Origin: CAJQND01 sp051010055
GTDB lineage: Bacteria; Pseudomonadota; Alphaproteobacteria; Rhizobiales; CAJQND01
Assembly: GCA_051010055.1 (NCBI GenBank)
Contig: JBPCVY010000032.1
Location: 1 to 58,701, forward strand
Direction of reading: 5' to 3'
DNA: 58,701 nucleotides
Positions within the stretch are counted from its first letter, which is position 1, and every line of letters starts with the position of its first letter. A program made the translations under genes and the position numbers. The notes beneath the pieces are model-generated. The model ran no database searches. It was not told the origin of the DNA and worked only from the letters and a program-made list of their open reading frames with translations. This document shows, one piece after another, positions 1-9,127 of the stretch.

Positions 1-921
1 TCGGTGCGCAATGTGATGTCGGACCTGGAGGCAACCGGGCTGATTTTCGCTCCCCATACAAGCGCTGGCCGCATGCCGACTGAGCTTGGCTTGCGGATGT
101 TTGTTGATGGACTTTTGGAAATTGGCGATTTGGGCGAATCCGAGCGCTCGCAAATTGAAGCCCAGGTGGCCGCGAACGGTGCCTTTGGTTCATCGGAAGA
201 GCTGCTTACCCACGCAACCAATCTGTTGTCGGGTCTGAGCCACTGCGCCGGCCTGGTGGTCGCGCAAAAAGCAAACATGCGTGTCAAGCACATTGAGTTT
301 GTGCCGCTTGAGCCGACAAAGGCGCTTGTGGTGATGGTTGACGAGGAAAACAGCGTTGAAAACCGGGTCATCGATTTACCTGCGGGATTGCCTGCATCAA
401 GCCTCACCCAGGCGGCCAACTATATAAACTCCCGTTTTCAAGGCCGCACCATAGAAGAAGTTTCAACCCGCCTTCACAAAGATATTGAAAGCCGGCAGGC
501 AGAGCTTGATGAACTGACCGCCCGGGTGGTCGACGACGGCATTGCCACATTGACCGAACAGCCGGGCGGCATTGATGGCAAGACCCTCATTGTACGCGGA
601 CGCGCCAACCTGCTTGAGGACATTACGGCGGTTGAGGATCTGGAGCGATTGCGCCGCCTTTTTGACGACCTGGAATCGAAACGCGAAGTCATCCGCCTGT
701 TGAATCTGACGGACGATGGCGAGGGCGTGCGGATTTTCATCGGTTCTGAGAATAATCTTTTTTCTCTTTCAGGCTCTTCCCTCGTGGTTGCGCCTTACCG
801 GGATTCAACCCAGAAAATCGTTGGTGTGCTGGGCGTAATCGGGCCAACGCGGTTAAACTATGGCCGCATTATCCCCATGGTTGATTACACTGCGCGCGTG
901 GTGGGCAGATTGCTCTCTTGA
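1..921 (+). CDS. hrcA: Heat-inducible transcription repressor HrcA, 5'-truncated by the window edge
   Basis: HrcA represses class I heat-shock genes by binding CIRCE operators, and GroEL tunes its activity. The reading frame is open from base 1 (S-V-R-N-V-M-S-D-L-E), which corresponds to the end of the N-terminal winged helix. Roughly 50-60 residues are therefore missing upstream, and the apparent ATG at 16 is internal. The motif PHTSAGRMPTE just after it is typical of HrcA, and the remaining ~280 residues are the GAF-like dimerisation and inserted domains. The C-terminal motif GVLGVIGPTRLNYGRIIPMV is the usual HrcA ending. grpE follows on the same strand after about 85 bp, the normal alphaproteobacterial hrcA-grpE pair. 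No CIRCE element was found in the visible part. Confidence 0.95.
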   Translation, partial: SVRNVMSDLEATGLIFAPHTSAGRMPTELGLRMFVDGLLEIGDLGESERSQIEAQVAANGAFGSSEELLTHATNLLSGLSHCAGLVVAQKANMRVKHIEFVPLEPTKALVVMVDEENSVENRVIDLPAGLPASSLTQAANYINSRFQGRTIEEVSTRLHKDIESRQAELDELTARVVDDGIATLTEQPGGIDGKTLIVRGRANLLEDITAVEDLERLRRLFDDLESKREVIRLLNLTDDGEGVRIFIGSENNLFSLSGSSLVVAPYRDSTQKIVGVLGVIGPTRLNYGRIIPMVDYTARVVGRLLS

Positions 922-1006
922 TTTTTGCCGCAATAACCCTGATATCGAGGCGTGAATATCGACGGTGGCGCCCTTTAAGCGGCGGTGCCCGGGCATTGAG
1001 GTACTT

Positions 1007-1675
1007 ATGAGCAAATCTGACAAGACTGACGGCAAATCTGGAATCAAGAAACCGACGCCAGAAGAAGTCGCTGAAGCCCTTGAGCCGGGCAATGATAATC
1101 TGCCGTCTGAAAATGCGGACATTGATGCCAGCGAACAGCACAATGGCGAGCCTAACCCGTTTCAGGTCTTGGAAAAACTCCAGGCGGAAAATGAGGACCT
1201 TAAAATCCAAGTTCTCCGGATTGCAGCTGATATGGAAAACCTCCGCAAGCGTTCCGACAGGGAAAAATCTGAGGCATCAAAATATGCAGCTTCCTCTTTC
1301 GCCCGCGATATCATTGCAGTGGCTGACAATATCGGGCGCGCTGTCAATGCAGTTCCGGAAGAAGAGCTCGCCTCCAACGCAGCTGTTAAGAAACTTCTCG
1401 ACGGCGTGCAGATGACCGAACGCGAATTATTGAACGTTTTTAAACGCCATGGCATTGAACGCCTTGAACCGAAAGGCGAAAAGTTCGACCCGAACTTCCA
1501 TGATGCGGTGTTCGAAATCGAAAACCTGGATGTGCCCAGCGGCACGGTTCTTGAGGTGGCGCAAAGCGGTTACAGCATTGCCGGACGGGTTTTGCGCCCG
1601 GCAATGGTTGGCGTTTCAAAAGGCGGCCCGAAATGCGCTGCCGAGCCGACGGATAACGGCTCATCGGACGAATAA
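1007..1675 (+). CDS. grpE: Nucleotide exchange factor GrpE
   Basis: GrpE is the DnaK co-chaperone that releases ADP during the folding cycle. The protein is 222 residues when started at ATG 1007, which has a GAGGT ribosome-binding site 4 bases upstream. The open frame extends back to a GTG at 965, but that adds 14 atypical residues and has no Shine-Dalgarno sequence. An acidic disordered N-terminus is followed by a long coiled coil (about residues 55-90, around ENEDLKIQVLRIAADMENLR) and the C-terminal beta domain. That domain carries the GrpE signature region FDPNFHDAVFEIENLDVPSG and ends VLRPAMVGVSKGG. The gene lies downstream of hrcA, as usual in the order. Confidence 0.95.
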   Translation: MSKSDKTDGKSGIKKPTPEEVAEALEPGNDNLPSENADIDASEQHNGEPNPFQVLEKLQAENEDLKIQVLRIAADMENLRKRSDREKSEASKYAASSFARDIIAVADNIGRAVNAVPEEELASNAAVKKLLDGVQMTERELLNVFKRHGIERLEPKGEKFDPNFHDAVFEIENLDVPSGTVLEVAQSGYSIAGRVLRPAMVGVSKGGPKCAAEPTDNGSSDE

Positions 1676-1844
1676 TCTGATTCCATTTGCTTATCGCGTC
1701 ACTTTCACTAATATCCAAAAGTGGGCTGAATAAGAGGTAGACGTTCAACCATCGGTTGAGCGGCATTAATGTATTTATCTCATGAAGTGAGCGATAAAAG
1801 AAAACACGGTCCGGACCTATTGAGTTTTCTGGAAGGGAGCAAGC

Positions 1845-2177
1845 ATGGCTGGCGAACAAGACAAATGGGAAATTTATGAAGACAAACGCGGTGAATTCCG
1901 CTGGCGGCGCACCGCCTCAAATGGCCAGATTGTAGGCAAATCCAGCGAAGGCTATACAAAAAAGCCAGATTGTAAGGCAAATGCTCATCGTCACGGCATG
2001 GACGGCAACCCAAAGGGGTTGGGCGTATCTGACAAATGGGACGTTTATCAGGACAAGCGCGGCGAATGGCGCTGGCGGCGTGCCGCAACAAACGGTGAAA
2101 TCACCGGGGCATCTTCAGAAGGCTATGTCAACAAATCAGACTGCCAGGCAAACGCGGCCCGTAACGGCATGGGCTAG
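1845..2177 (+). CDS. Tandem DUF1508 (YegP-like) small protein
   Basis: This 110-residue protein consists of two copies of the ~50-residue DUF1508 unit. Each copy has the pattern KW-x(2)-Y-x-DK-RGE-x-RWRR-x(4)-NG followed by SSEGY and a D-C-x-A-N element near residues 8-50 and 63-108. The family is widespread and small, and its biochemical role is not established. Members are often reported as stress or domain-of-unknown-function proteins. An AAGGGAG ribosome-binding site lies just before the ATG. A convincing hairpin terminator follows at 2200-2234, so this is probably a single-gene transcript between the grpE and dnaK units. Confidence 0.85.
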   Translation: MAGEQDKWEIYEDKRGEFRWRRTASNGQIVGKSSEGYTKKPDCKANAHRHGMDGNPKGLGVSDKWDVYQDKRGEWRWRRAATNGEITGASSEGYVNKSDCQANAARNGMG

Positions 2178-2199
2178 TTCCCTGTGAAATTTTATTCGG

Positions 2200-2234
2200 A
2201 AAAACGCCGTGGAAGCAGATGCGCGGCGTTTTTT
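2200..2234 (+). terminator. Rho-independent terminator after the DUF1508 gene
   Basis: The inverted repeat AAAAACGCCG / CGGCGTTTTT has a loop of about 14 bases and the right arm runs into a T-tract. The leftward alkB gene ends only 9 bp further on, and the A-rich left arm becomes a T-run on the other strand, so it may terminate in both directions. Confidence 0.75.
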
Positions 2235-2243
2235 GTTGGCGTT

Positions 2244-2894
2244 TTATTGTGGCAGATGCACCCGCCGCAACGTGAGGTTCACCCGCCCGCCGTTTTTAAG
2301 CAGCGTTGATGTTCCCTCATAAATGCGGCTGACACCGTGATAGGCAAGGCGCGCGCGCCCGCCCAGCACTACTACATCACCAGAAAATAGTTTGAACGAG
2401 CTGGCGGGGCTTTTCCTCTCTAGTCCGCCTATCCGGAACAAGGCCGTATCGCCAAGGGAAATGGAAACCACCGGCGCATCAAAGTCTTGCTCATCCTCAT
2501 CCCGGTGCAGTCCCATTTTTGCGCCGGACCGGTAAAAATTTACCAGGCAGCATTCCGGTTCATGCTGATAGCACGCAAGTTCGTTCCAGATTCGCAAAAT
2601 TTCTTGCGGCATCTGAGGCCACGGTTTTCCCGTTACGGGATGATTTGGTTGATAGCGGTAGCCGGATTTGTCTGACACCCACCCCAGCGTTCCGCAGCTT
2701 GTCATGCGCACACTGAACGGCTTGCCGGTGCGCGGCATCACCGGATTGAACAAGGGCGCTTGAGCCACTATTTCGCGTATAATTTCCCGCAGCGCCGCGC
2801 GCCCGGTTTCAGATATATAACCAGGAATATGCCGAAAGCCCTCCAGGCATTTGTTCCCAGGGCTTGGCGCAAAGGATTTTTTAACCGTATTCAT
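2244..2894 (-). CDS. alkB: AlkB-type Fe(II)/2-oxoglutarate DNA dealkylase
   Basis: AlkB oxidatively removes methyl groups such as 1-methyladenine and 3-methylcytosine from DNA or RNA. The 216-residue length matches bacterial AlkB. The iron ligands are visible as H-R-D in YRSGAKMGLHRDEDEQD (about residue 130) and the later His in RLAYHGVSRI. The 2-oxoglutarate-binding arginines are in GGRVNLTLRRV near the C-terminus. The substrate-lid region MTSCGTLGW is also typical. The gene points away from dnaK, so it shares the 196-bp spacer with the dnaK promoter. It appears to be complete and monocistronic. Confidence 0.93.
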   Translation of the reverse strand: MNTVKKSFAPSPGNKCLEGFRHIPGYISETGRAALREIIREIVAQAPLFNPVMPRTGKPFSVRMTSCGTLGWVSDKSGYRYQPNHPVTGKPWPQMPQEILRIWNELACYQHEPECCLVNFYRSGAKMGLHRDEDEQDFDAPVVSISLGDTALFRIGGLERKSPASSFKLFSGDVVVLGGRARLAYHGVSRIYEGTSTLLKNGGRVNLTLRRVHLPQ

Positions 2895-2917
2895 TGTTAT
2901 TTTTCACAGATTGTGCG

Positions 2918-2946
2918 CTTGCAGGCCGGAAATCAACTCCCTATAT
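2918..2946 (+). promoter_or_regulatory. Candidate RpoH (sigma-32) promoter for dnaK
   Basis: A -35-like CTTGCAG at 2918-2924 and a -10-like CCCTATAT at 2939-2946 are separated by 14 bases. This is close to the CTTGAAA-N(11-16)-CCCCATNT heat-shock pattern and lies about 145 bp before dnaK. Spacing and position fit. The assignment is by pattern only. Confidence 0.4.
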
Positions 2947-3090
2947 ACGCCACAGCGGCCAAGCGGGGGTTTACACGTCCGCAAAAGTGCCGAAAAGCTT
3001 GACGTTGCTGAGTTTGGGGACCGACCGGGTAAATCTGGTACCCACGGATGCTGAGAAAGGTCCATTCGGTCCGCCTGAAGGAGTAGAAAT

Positions 3091-5016
3091 ATGTCGAAGA
3101 TTATTGGTATCGACCTTGGCACCACAAATTCATGTGTTGCTGTCATGGACGGCAAAGAGCCCAAGGTTGTAGAAAATGCAGAAGGTGCGCGCACGACCCC
3201 ATCGATGGTCGCGTTCACCGAAGATAAAGAAGTTCTCGTTGGCCAGCCGGCAAAGCGCCAAGCGGTCACCAACCCAGAAAATACACTGTTTGCCATAAAG
3301 CGTCTGATCGGGCGCCGCTTTGCCGATAAAATGGTGAAGAAGGACAAAGAGCTCGTACCATACGAGATCGTCAAGGCGGACAATGGCGATGCCTGGGTGA
3401 AGGCGCGTGGCGAAAAGTACGCCCCGGCACAAATCTCCGCCCACATCCTCACCAAAATGAAGGAAACCGCTGAGCGATATCTCGGCGAGACTGTTACCCG
3501 CGCGGTGATTACGGTTCCGGCTTACTTTAACGACAGCCAGCGCCAGGCCACCAAAGATGCCGGAAAGATTGCCGGCCTTGAGGTTGAGCGCATTATCAAC
3601 GAGCCGACCGCTGCAGCACTTGCCTATGGCTTGGATAAGAAAGAGGCCGGCGTTATTGCCGTTTATGACCTTGGCGGTGGCACGTTTGACGTTTCCATCC
3701 TTGAGATCGGTGATGGCGTATTCGAAGTGAAGTCTACCAATGGTGATACGTTCCTTGGTGGAGAAGATTTCGATATGCGCATCGTTGATTACCTTGCCGA
3801 TGAGTTCAAAAAGGAGCAGGGCGTAAATCTGCGCGATGACAAGCTGGCTCTTCAGCGCCTGAAGGAAGCTGCTGAAAAGGCCAAGATTGAGCTGTCATCT
3901 GCCACCCAGACGGAAGTCAACCTGCCGTTCATCACCGCTGATGCGTCCGGGCCCAAGCACCTGACAATGAAGCTCACCCGTGCCAAGCTGGAAAGCTTGG
4001 TGGATGATCTTGTCCAGCGCACTGTTGATCCATGCAAGTCGGCCCTTAAGGACGCCGGTTTGTCTGCCGGCGAAATCGATGAGGTTATTCTCGTTGGCGG
4101 CATGACCCGCATGCCGAAGGTCATCGAAACGGTGAAAAACTTCTTTGGCAAAGAGCCCCACAAGGGCGTAAACCCGGATGAAGTTGTGGCCATTGGTGCT
4201 GCTATTCAGGCTGGCGTTCTGCAGGGCGACGTTAAAGACGTTCTGTTGCTGGATGTCACCCCGCTTTCGCTGGGCATCGAAACCCTTGGCGGTGTGTTCA
4301 CCCGCCTGATCGACCGCAACACCACAATCCCGACCAAGAAATCGCAGGTGTTCTCAACCGCTGAGGACAATCAGTCCGCGGTGACTATCCGGGTTTTCCA
4401 GGGTGAACGGGAAATGGCGGCCGACAATAAAATGCTGGGTCAGTTTGACCTGGTCGGAATCCCGACCGCGCCGCGCGGCATTCCGCAAATCGAGGTGACC
4501 TTCGATATCGACGCCAACGGCATTGTCAACGTGTCCGCCAAAGACAAGGGCACCGGCAAGGAGCAGCAAATCCGCATCCAGGCTTCTGGTGGTCTGTCTG
4601 ATGATGAGATCGACACCATGGTGAAGGATGCCGAGGCCAACGCGGAAGAAGATAAGAAGCGCCGCGAGGCCGTGGAAGCCAAGAACCAGGCCGAAGCGCT
4701 GATGCACTCGACCGAAAAGACCTTGAGTGAGCATGGCGACAAAGTTTCCGAGGCCGACAAGTCGGCAATTGAAACTGCCATCGAAGACCTCAGGGCTGCC
4801 CTTGAAAACGAAGACAATGATGAGATTGAGGCGAAAAGCCAGATTCTCGCCCAGGCATCAATGAAGCTTGGTGAAGCCATGTATGCCGCCCAGCAGGCTG
4901 AGGGTGAAGAAGCCCCAGAGACCGGCGTTGACGGCGAGCCTGTTGACGATGATGTGGTGGATGCTGATTTCGAAGAGGTCTCCGACGATGACGGAGACGA
5001 AAAGAAGTCGGCATAA
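3091..5016 (+). CDS. dnaK: Chaperone DnaK (Hsp70)
   Basis: DnaK is the ATP-dependent cytosolic Hsp70 that works with DnaJ and GrpE. The protein is 641 residues, the standard length. The nucleotide-binding domain starts IIGIDLGTTNSCVAVMDG and has the phosphate-2 loop VYDLGGGTFDVSILEIG (about residues 190-207). The interdomain linker DVLLLDVTP is at about residue 388. The substrate-binding domain and helical lid follow, and the acidic tail ends DDDGDEKKSA. GGAG lies a few bases before the ATG (AAGGAGTAGAAAT). A leader of about 195 bp carries a candidate RpoH promoter, and a hairpin terminator follows at 5041-5081. dnaJ is 154 bp downstream. Confidence 0.98.
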   Translation: MSKIIGIDLGTTNSCVAVMDGKEPKVVENAEGARTTPSMVAFTEDKEVLVGQPAKRQAVTNPENTLFAIKRLIGRRFADKMVKKDKELVPYEIVKADNGDAWVKARGEKYAPAQISAHILTKMKETAERYLGETVTRAVITVPAYFNDSQRQATKDAGKIAGLEVERIINEPTAAALAYGLDKKEAGVIAVYDLGGGTFDVSILEIGDGVFEVKSTNGDTFLGGEDFDMRIVDYLADEFKKEQGVNLRDDKLALQRLKEAAEKAKIELSSATQTEVNLPFITADASGPKHLTMKLTRAKLESLVDDLVQRTVDPCKSALKDAGLSAGEIDEVILVGGMTRMPKVIETVKNFFGKEPHKGVNPDEVVAIGAAIQAGVLQGDVKDVLLLDVTPLSLGIETLGGVFTRLIDRNTTIPTKKSQVFSTAEDNQSAVTIRVFQGEREMAADNKMLGQFDLVGIPTAPRGIPQIEVTFDIDANGIVNVSAKDKGTGKEQQIRIQASGGLSDDEIDTMVKDAEANAEEDKKRREAVEAKNQAEALMHSTEKTLSEHGDKVSEADKSAIETAIEDLRAALENEDNDEIEAKSQILAQASMKLGEAMYAAQQAEGEEAPETGVDGEPVDDDVVDADFEEVSDDDGDEKKSA

Positions 5017-5040
5017 AGGCCGCATAGCAATGATTTGCGT

Positions 5041-5088
5041 CCCCGTTCAAGAAAAGGTGCACACACCTTTTTGGAACGGGGGCGCGCC
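5041..5088 (+). terminator. Hairpin terminator between dnaK and dnaJ
   Basis: CCCCGTTC...AAAAGGTG pairs with CACC-TTTTTGGAACGGGG across a very short CACA loop, giving a stem of about 17 pairs with one bulge. A pyrimidine-rich tail starts at 5088. It probably attenuates read-through from dnaK into dnaJ and so lowers the DnaJ:DnaK ratio. Confidence 0.7.
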
Positions 5089-5170
5089 TTCTTTTTCTTA
5101 TATCAAAAGAAGTTCCGTTAACCGGTGTACAGAGCCGGTTGCGAAACAGGGGTAAGAGTAGCAGAGCGAG

Positions 5171-6310
5171 ATGTCGAAGCGCGATTTTTATGATGTGCTG
5201 GGTGTGGACCGGTCAGTCGATGACAAGGAGCTGAAAAGCGCCTATCGCAAACTTGCGAAAAAGTATCATCCGGATGCAAATTCCGGTGACGATGCCGCTG
5301 AAGCAAAGTTCAAGGAAGTCAGCGAAGCATACGATGCCCTGAAAGACCCGCAAAAGCGGGCAGCCTACGACCGGTTTGGCCATGCGGCCTTCGAAAATGG
5401 CGGACCTGGAGGGGGTGGCGGTTTTGGACCGGAATTCTCCTCCTCAATGTCCGACATTTTCGAAGACCTGTTTGGCGAGTTCATGGGCAGCGGCGGCCGC
5501 CGCCAGGGCGGTTCTGGCGGTGCGGCGCGCGGCTCGGATTTACGCTACAATATGGAAATTGATCTCGGCGAAGCCTACACGGGCAAAACCGCTGAAATCC
5601 GGGTTCCAACCAGCATTGCCTGCGATGTTTGCTCAGGCAGCGGTGCCAAGCCGGGCTCAAGCCCCACCACATGTTCTACCTGTGGCGGCCATGGCCAGGT
5701 GCGCGCCCAGCAGGGTTTTTTCACAATCCAGCGCACATGCCCGTCATGTCACGGCCAGGGCGAGATTATTTCAGATCCTTGCGCCGACTGCAGCGGCCAG
5801 GGCCGGGTAACCAAGAACCGCACCCTGTCGGTCAACATTCCTGAAGGTGTTGAAGATGGCACTCGCATCCGCCTTGCCGGCAAGGGCGAGGCTGGAATGC
5901 GCGGCGGCCCGGCAGGCGATCTTTACATTTTCATATCCATAAAGGCCCATGAATTCTTCCAGCGCGACGGCGCTGACCTGTTCTGCCGGGTGCCCATTGC
6001 CATGACGACGGCAGCCCTTGGCGGCGACATTGAAGTGCCGACAATTGACGGCAAAAAGGCGCGGGTAAACGTTCCGGACGGCACCCAGTCGGGCAAGCAG
6101 TTCCGCCTGCGCGGCAAAGGCATGCCGGTTTTGCGCGCCAAGCAGTTTGGCGATCTATATATCCAGGCAACGGTGGAAACGCCGGTCAACCTTTCCAAGC
6201 GGCAAAAAGAGCTGCTGGGTGAGTTTGCGTCAGAAGACCGGAACAACTCTCCGCAGTCGGAAGGTTTCTTCGCCAAGGCCAAAGCCTTCTGGGGCGGGCT
6301 GGGCGAATAG
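5171..6310 (+). CDS. dnaJ: Co-chaperone DnaJ (Hsp40)
   Basis: DnaJ stimulates the DnaK ATPase and delivers unfolded clients. The 379 residues show the full type-I layout. The J domain (residues 1-70) has HPD in KKYHPDANSGD. A Gly/Phe-rich stretch covers about residues 75-125. Four CxxCxGxG zinc motifs follow (CDVCSGSG, CSTCGGHG, CPSCHGQG, CADCSGQG) between about residues 153 and 220, then two C-terminal beta domains. The ATG has GAGCGAG upstream. A terminator hairpin overlaps the stop codon. Confidence 0.98.
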   Translation: MSKRDFYDVLGVDRSVDDKELKSAYRKLAKKYHPDANSGDDAAEAKFKEVSEAYDALKDPQKRAAYDRFGHAAFENGGPGGGGGFGPEFSSSMSDIFEDLFGEFMGSGGRRQGGSGGAARGSDLRYNMEIDLGEAYTGKTAEIRVPTSIACDVCSGSGAKPGSSPTTCSTCGGHGQVRAQQGFFTIQRTCPSCHGQGEIISDPCADCSGQGRVTKNRTLSVNIPEGVEDGTRIRLAGKGEAGMRGGPAGDLYIFISIKAHEFFQRDGADLFCRVPIAMTTAALGGDIEVPTIDGKKARVNVPDGTQSGKQFRLRGKGMPVLRAKQFGDLYIQATVETPVNLSKRQKELLGEFASEDRNNSPQSEGFFAKAKAFWGGLGE

Positions 6311-6336
6311 GCCTGAGGCCCATTTCGCGGTTTTTT
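6303..6336 (+). terminator. Terminator overlapping the dnaJ stop codon
   Basis: GCGAATAGGCC, loop TGA, and GGCCCATTTCGC form a stem with one mismatch and one bulge, followed by GGTTTTTT. It closes the dnaK-dnaJ block. Confidence 0.7.
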
Positions 6337-6506
6337 AGCTCACAATCAATTCCTCACCGCCTCAGCATTCAGCCACCCGGCAAACGCTGGAGTCTTCAAT
6401 TTCTATTTGCTATATTCCGGACGAATATTTTTTGGTTTACAGCAATTTTGACGAAGCTTGACATGCGAAATTTCGAACTTAGCAGCCCCACCAAGAACTG
6501 ATCCGA

Positions 6507-7229
6507 ATGGGTGTGGAAAAATCCTTTTATGACTTCTTCCTGGAAAGCACTGAACTGCATATCGACAAATGGCACCATTATTTTGAACTCTACGAAAAGT
6601 ATTTCGAGAAGTTTCGCAGGCGGGAACTGAATTTCCTGGAAATAGGCGTCCAGATGGGCGGGTCTGCAAAGCTGTTCAGAAAATGGTTGGGTGACGGATG
6701 CAAGGTTACCGGGATCGATATTGACCCGCAATGCAAGCAGCATGAAATTCCAGGGCAGATTGATATAGAAATCGGTGATCAGAGCGATCCCCGGTTTTTG
6801 CAGGCTGTTGCCAGAAAACATTGACCATTTGACATCATTCTGGATGATGGCGGGCACAGGCTGTACCAGATTTGGACATCGTTTGATGCGCTTTTCGATC
6901 ATCTGAATGTCGATGGCATTTATTTCATCGAAGATGTAGCGCCCCAGTATTTTTCAAATCCGTTTTACCGCGCTCATCCCGAAAGCAAGACTATTGCGGA
7001 GTTCATTAATCACCTGTTCCGTTTGATGTGTGAAGACTCCGCAAAAGACGAGCTCTTTGAATATTGGATGGTTCCCTTGCATGAGCGCCAGTTGGATATG
7101 ATGGGCCAAGGGCGCGGACGTATGGTCAAATCCGTGAACCTGCACGATTCCATTATTGTGATTGAAAAGAATAAACGCCCGCCGATTTTGCGGGAAATAC
7201 GCAATCAGATTGACGAGTATTATACGTAA
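6507..7229 (+). pseudogene. Class I SAM-dependent methyltransferase, interrupted by one in-frame TGA
   Basis: The frame from ATG 6507 gives a Rossmann methyltransferase start: motif I LNFLEIGVQMGGSAKLF, then the acidic strand TGIDIDP. It stops at TGA 6822-6824. The same frame resumes at once with PFDIILDDGGHRLYQIW (motif IV/post-I region), continues through YFIEDV and VNLHDSIIVIEKN, and ends at 7229. The whole would be 241 codons with one nonsense codon, probably at an original Gly or Trp position. Restarting at the TTG or ATG near 7023 would give only a C-terminal piece. Relatives modify sugars or small glycans, and the next two genes fit that setting. It could be a true pseudogene or a single-base sequence error. 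Confidence 0.75.
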
Positions 7230-7260
7230 CGCCCATCTGTATGGCCCTGAAAAAGTTCCT

Positions 7261-7944
7261 ATGGACAATTTGGACCAATCCCCCTTTTTCAGCGTTGTCA
7301 TGGTGGACTATGAGCACCACGTTCCGCGCGATCGCTTTCGCAGGGGTGTGCAGTGTTTCGGAGAGCAGAGTTTTCAGAGTTTCGAGCTTCTGATTTTTCA
7401 TGATGGCCCCAAGGAAATGCCATATGAAGAAGAACTCAGCGCTGTATCCAAGCCCGAATTCTTGCGCACATTTGCAACCGAAGCCCGGGAAAATGTTTGG
7501 GGCCATACAAACCGGGACCGCGGCATTCGCGCGGCCCGGGGCGAGTGGATTGTTCACACAAACGCAGATAACGTTTTCTACCCTGACGCCCTGGAGAGGT
7601 TAGCTGCGAAAATTCACGACGCTTCACCGGTGGTGCAGGAGCAAACAGTAACTACCGAAAAACAGGTAGTAATCTTTCCAATCCTCATGCGCGGGATGGC
7701 GCCTGTCCGCAGCACTCTCGCCAAATGCCCGGAATATGAAGAAGAAATGACTTTCATCCTGTCCGGCATTCCGGTGAGGATTAATCACATTGACGCTATG
7801 CAGTTTGTTACGCGGCGGGACATTTGGCTGGCGGAGGGAGGCTGGTATGACACGAGTTTTGCCGCCGACGGCGTGTTGTATGAGCGCCTTGCGCAGAAAT
7901 ATTCAATTGCAGCAATGACAGAAGTTCTCGGGGAGCATTGGTAA
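7261..7944 (+). CDS. GT-A family (GT2-like) glycosyltransferase
   Basis: Likely transfers a sugar during surface-glycan synthesis; donor and acceptor are unknown. The ATG at 7261 gives 227 residues, starting at a hydrophobic FFSVVMVDYEHH first strand. An upstream TTG at 7162 is open but overlaps the preceding frame. The central element NRDRGIRAARGEWIVHTNAD-N (about residues 85-104) resembles the GT2 segment that leads into a DxD-type metal site, here N-A-D. A late WLAEGGWYDTSFAADGVLYERL block matches the acceptor-side helix of GT2 enzymes. The gene is short for the family. The stop overlaps the ATG of the next gene (TAATG), so the two were translationally coupled. Confidence 0.7.
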   Translation: MDNLDQSPFFSVVMVDYEHHVPRDRFRRGVQCFGEQSFQSFELLIFHDGPKEMPYEEELSAVSKPEFLRTFATEARENVWGHTNRDRGIRAARGEWIVHTNADNVFYPDALERLAAKIHDASPVVQEQTVTTEKQVVIFPILMRGMAPVRSTLAKCPEYEEEMTFILSGIPVRINHIDAMQFVTRRDIWLAEGGWYDTSFAADGVLYERLAQKYSIAAMTEVLGEHW

Positions 7945-9127
7945 TGCGTGTCTTTGACTTCACATTCACACGTCAAATTCAAAACCCGTTGCCTGATTTG
8001 AAACACGGCACTTTTTTGCCCACTCCTGGCTCGGAATAAACAGAATATGCCGCATGGATTATTTCTGCCTACCATCTCTCCCAGAAAGATTTGGAAGAAA
8101 GCAGCGATGCAGCCGAGGTAAACCTTGCCTACCAGACCAAAGATGATTTGTGGACGGGGATACTCAAGCAAAACCTCTCCCAGCTGGTCGAGGCATTGGA
8201 AGCCGGTGACGCCACAAACTGGTGAACATTCTGGATAGGTTTGGCCACAGCTATACATTGTTTGGCGGAGTTTCCCTGGGAATTGATGGGTATACCCATT
8301 GGAACCAGCAGCCGGGCTACGCCGCCTATTCGTACTACGACAAACTGGTTCGCCTGGCAGAAGCGGTTGGCACGTTGGGCGTGGAAAGTCCCGAGCATGG
8401 CCCAAATGGCAACTGGGGCCGCAATCAGAATATTGCTGCTGACGATTTGTGCGCGCAGCTTGAGCAGGATATCGGCTTCAAGTTGGGTATCGAGCAGAAC
8501 GGGTTGCCGGTTTTCGGCCTTTTGGTTGGCTCAGGCCTGTTGCATTACAGGCACTTGAACGCTGCATATGTTGCTTTCCGTTTGAAGCAGATTTTGCGGG
8601 CGTGCAGCCACAATTCGCGGCCAAAATCAGTTATTGCTGAGTATGGCGGAGGGCTGGGGTTGGTTGCCTACTACATGTCTTTTTCAGACATAGGGTCCTA
8701 CCGGCTCTTTGACCTGCCGGTAACCAACGCCATTTCTGCCTGGTTTCTTCTGAACTGTGCACACCCGATCAAAGTGTCACTCTACGGGGAGACCGCTTCA
8801 GATGCTGATGGAACTGTCATGATCCATCCTTCCTGGCGCTGCCCTGATCTGGCAGATGCCTCTATGGACATCAGCTTGAACATCGATTCAATGCCAGAAA
8901 TGTCTGCGGGAATTGTTCAGGCATTCAAAAAAGAAATCCGCCGCTCAACGTCGCACTATTTTCTGAGCATCAATCAGGAGCACATGCTGCCGTTTGCCGA
9001 AGCCGGTGGAAGCCACAACCGGGTTTTCGATATTTTCGGTAAAGGCGCATATTTTGAACTGCTTTCACGCCATCCCTATTGGATGCGCCCTGGCTATGTT
9101 AAGGAATTGTGGAAGCCGGCTCCTTAA
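7944..9127 (+). pseudogene. Putative sugar O-methyltransferase, disrupted by a nonsense codon and a frameshift
   Basis: The ATG at 7944 overlaps the glycosyltransferase stop and has GGGGAG upstream. Its frame reads RVFDFTFTRQIQNPLPDLKH and hits TAA at 8037-8039. The same frame then continues open as EYAAWIISAYHLSQKDLEES...LWTGILKQNLSQLVEALEAGDATN up to about 8220. From there the homologous protein continues in another frame (LVNILDRFGHSYTLFGGVSLG) to 9127. The last 301 residues contain the methyltransferase core (SVIAEYGGGLGLVAYYMS as motif I, SYRLFDLP, then NQEHM and HNRVFDIF). The architecture resembles the putative sugar O-methyltransferase family found in LPS/EPS clusters. With two separate lesions, one error is not enough to explain it. 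Its stop overlaps the convergent moeB stop by 4 bp. Confidence 0.75.
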
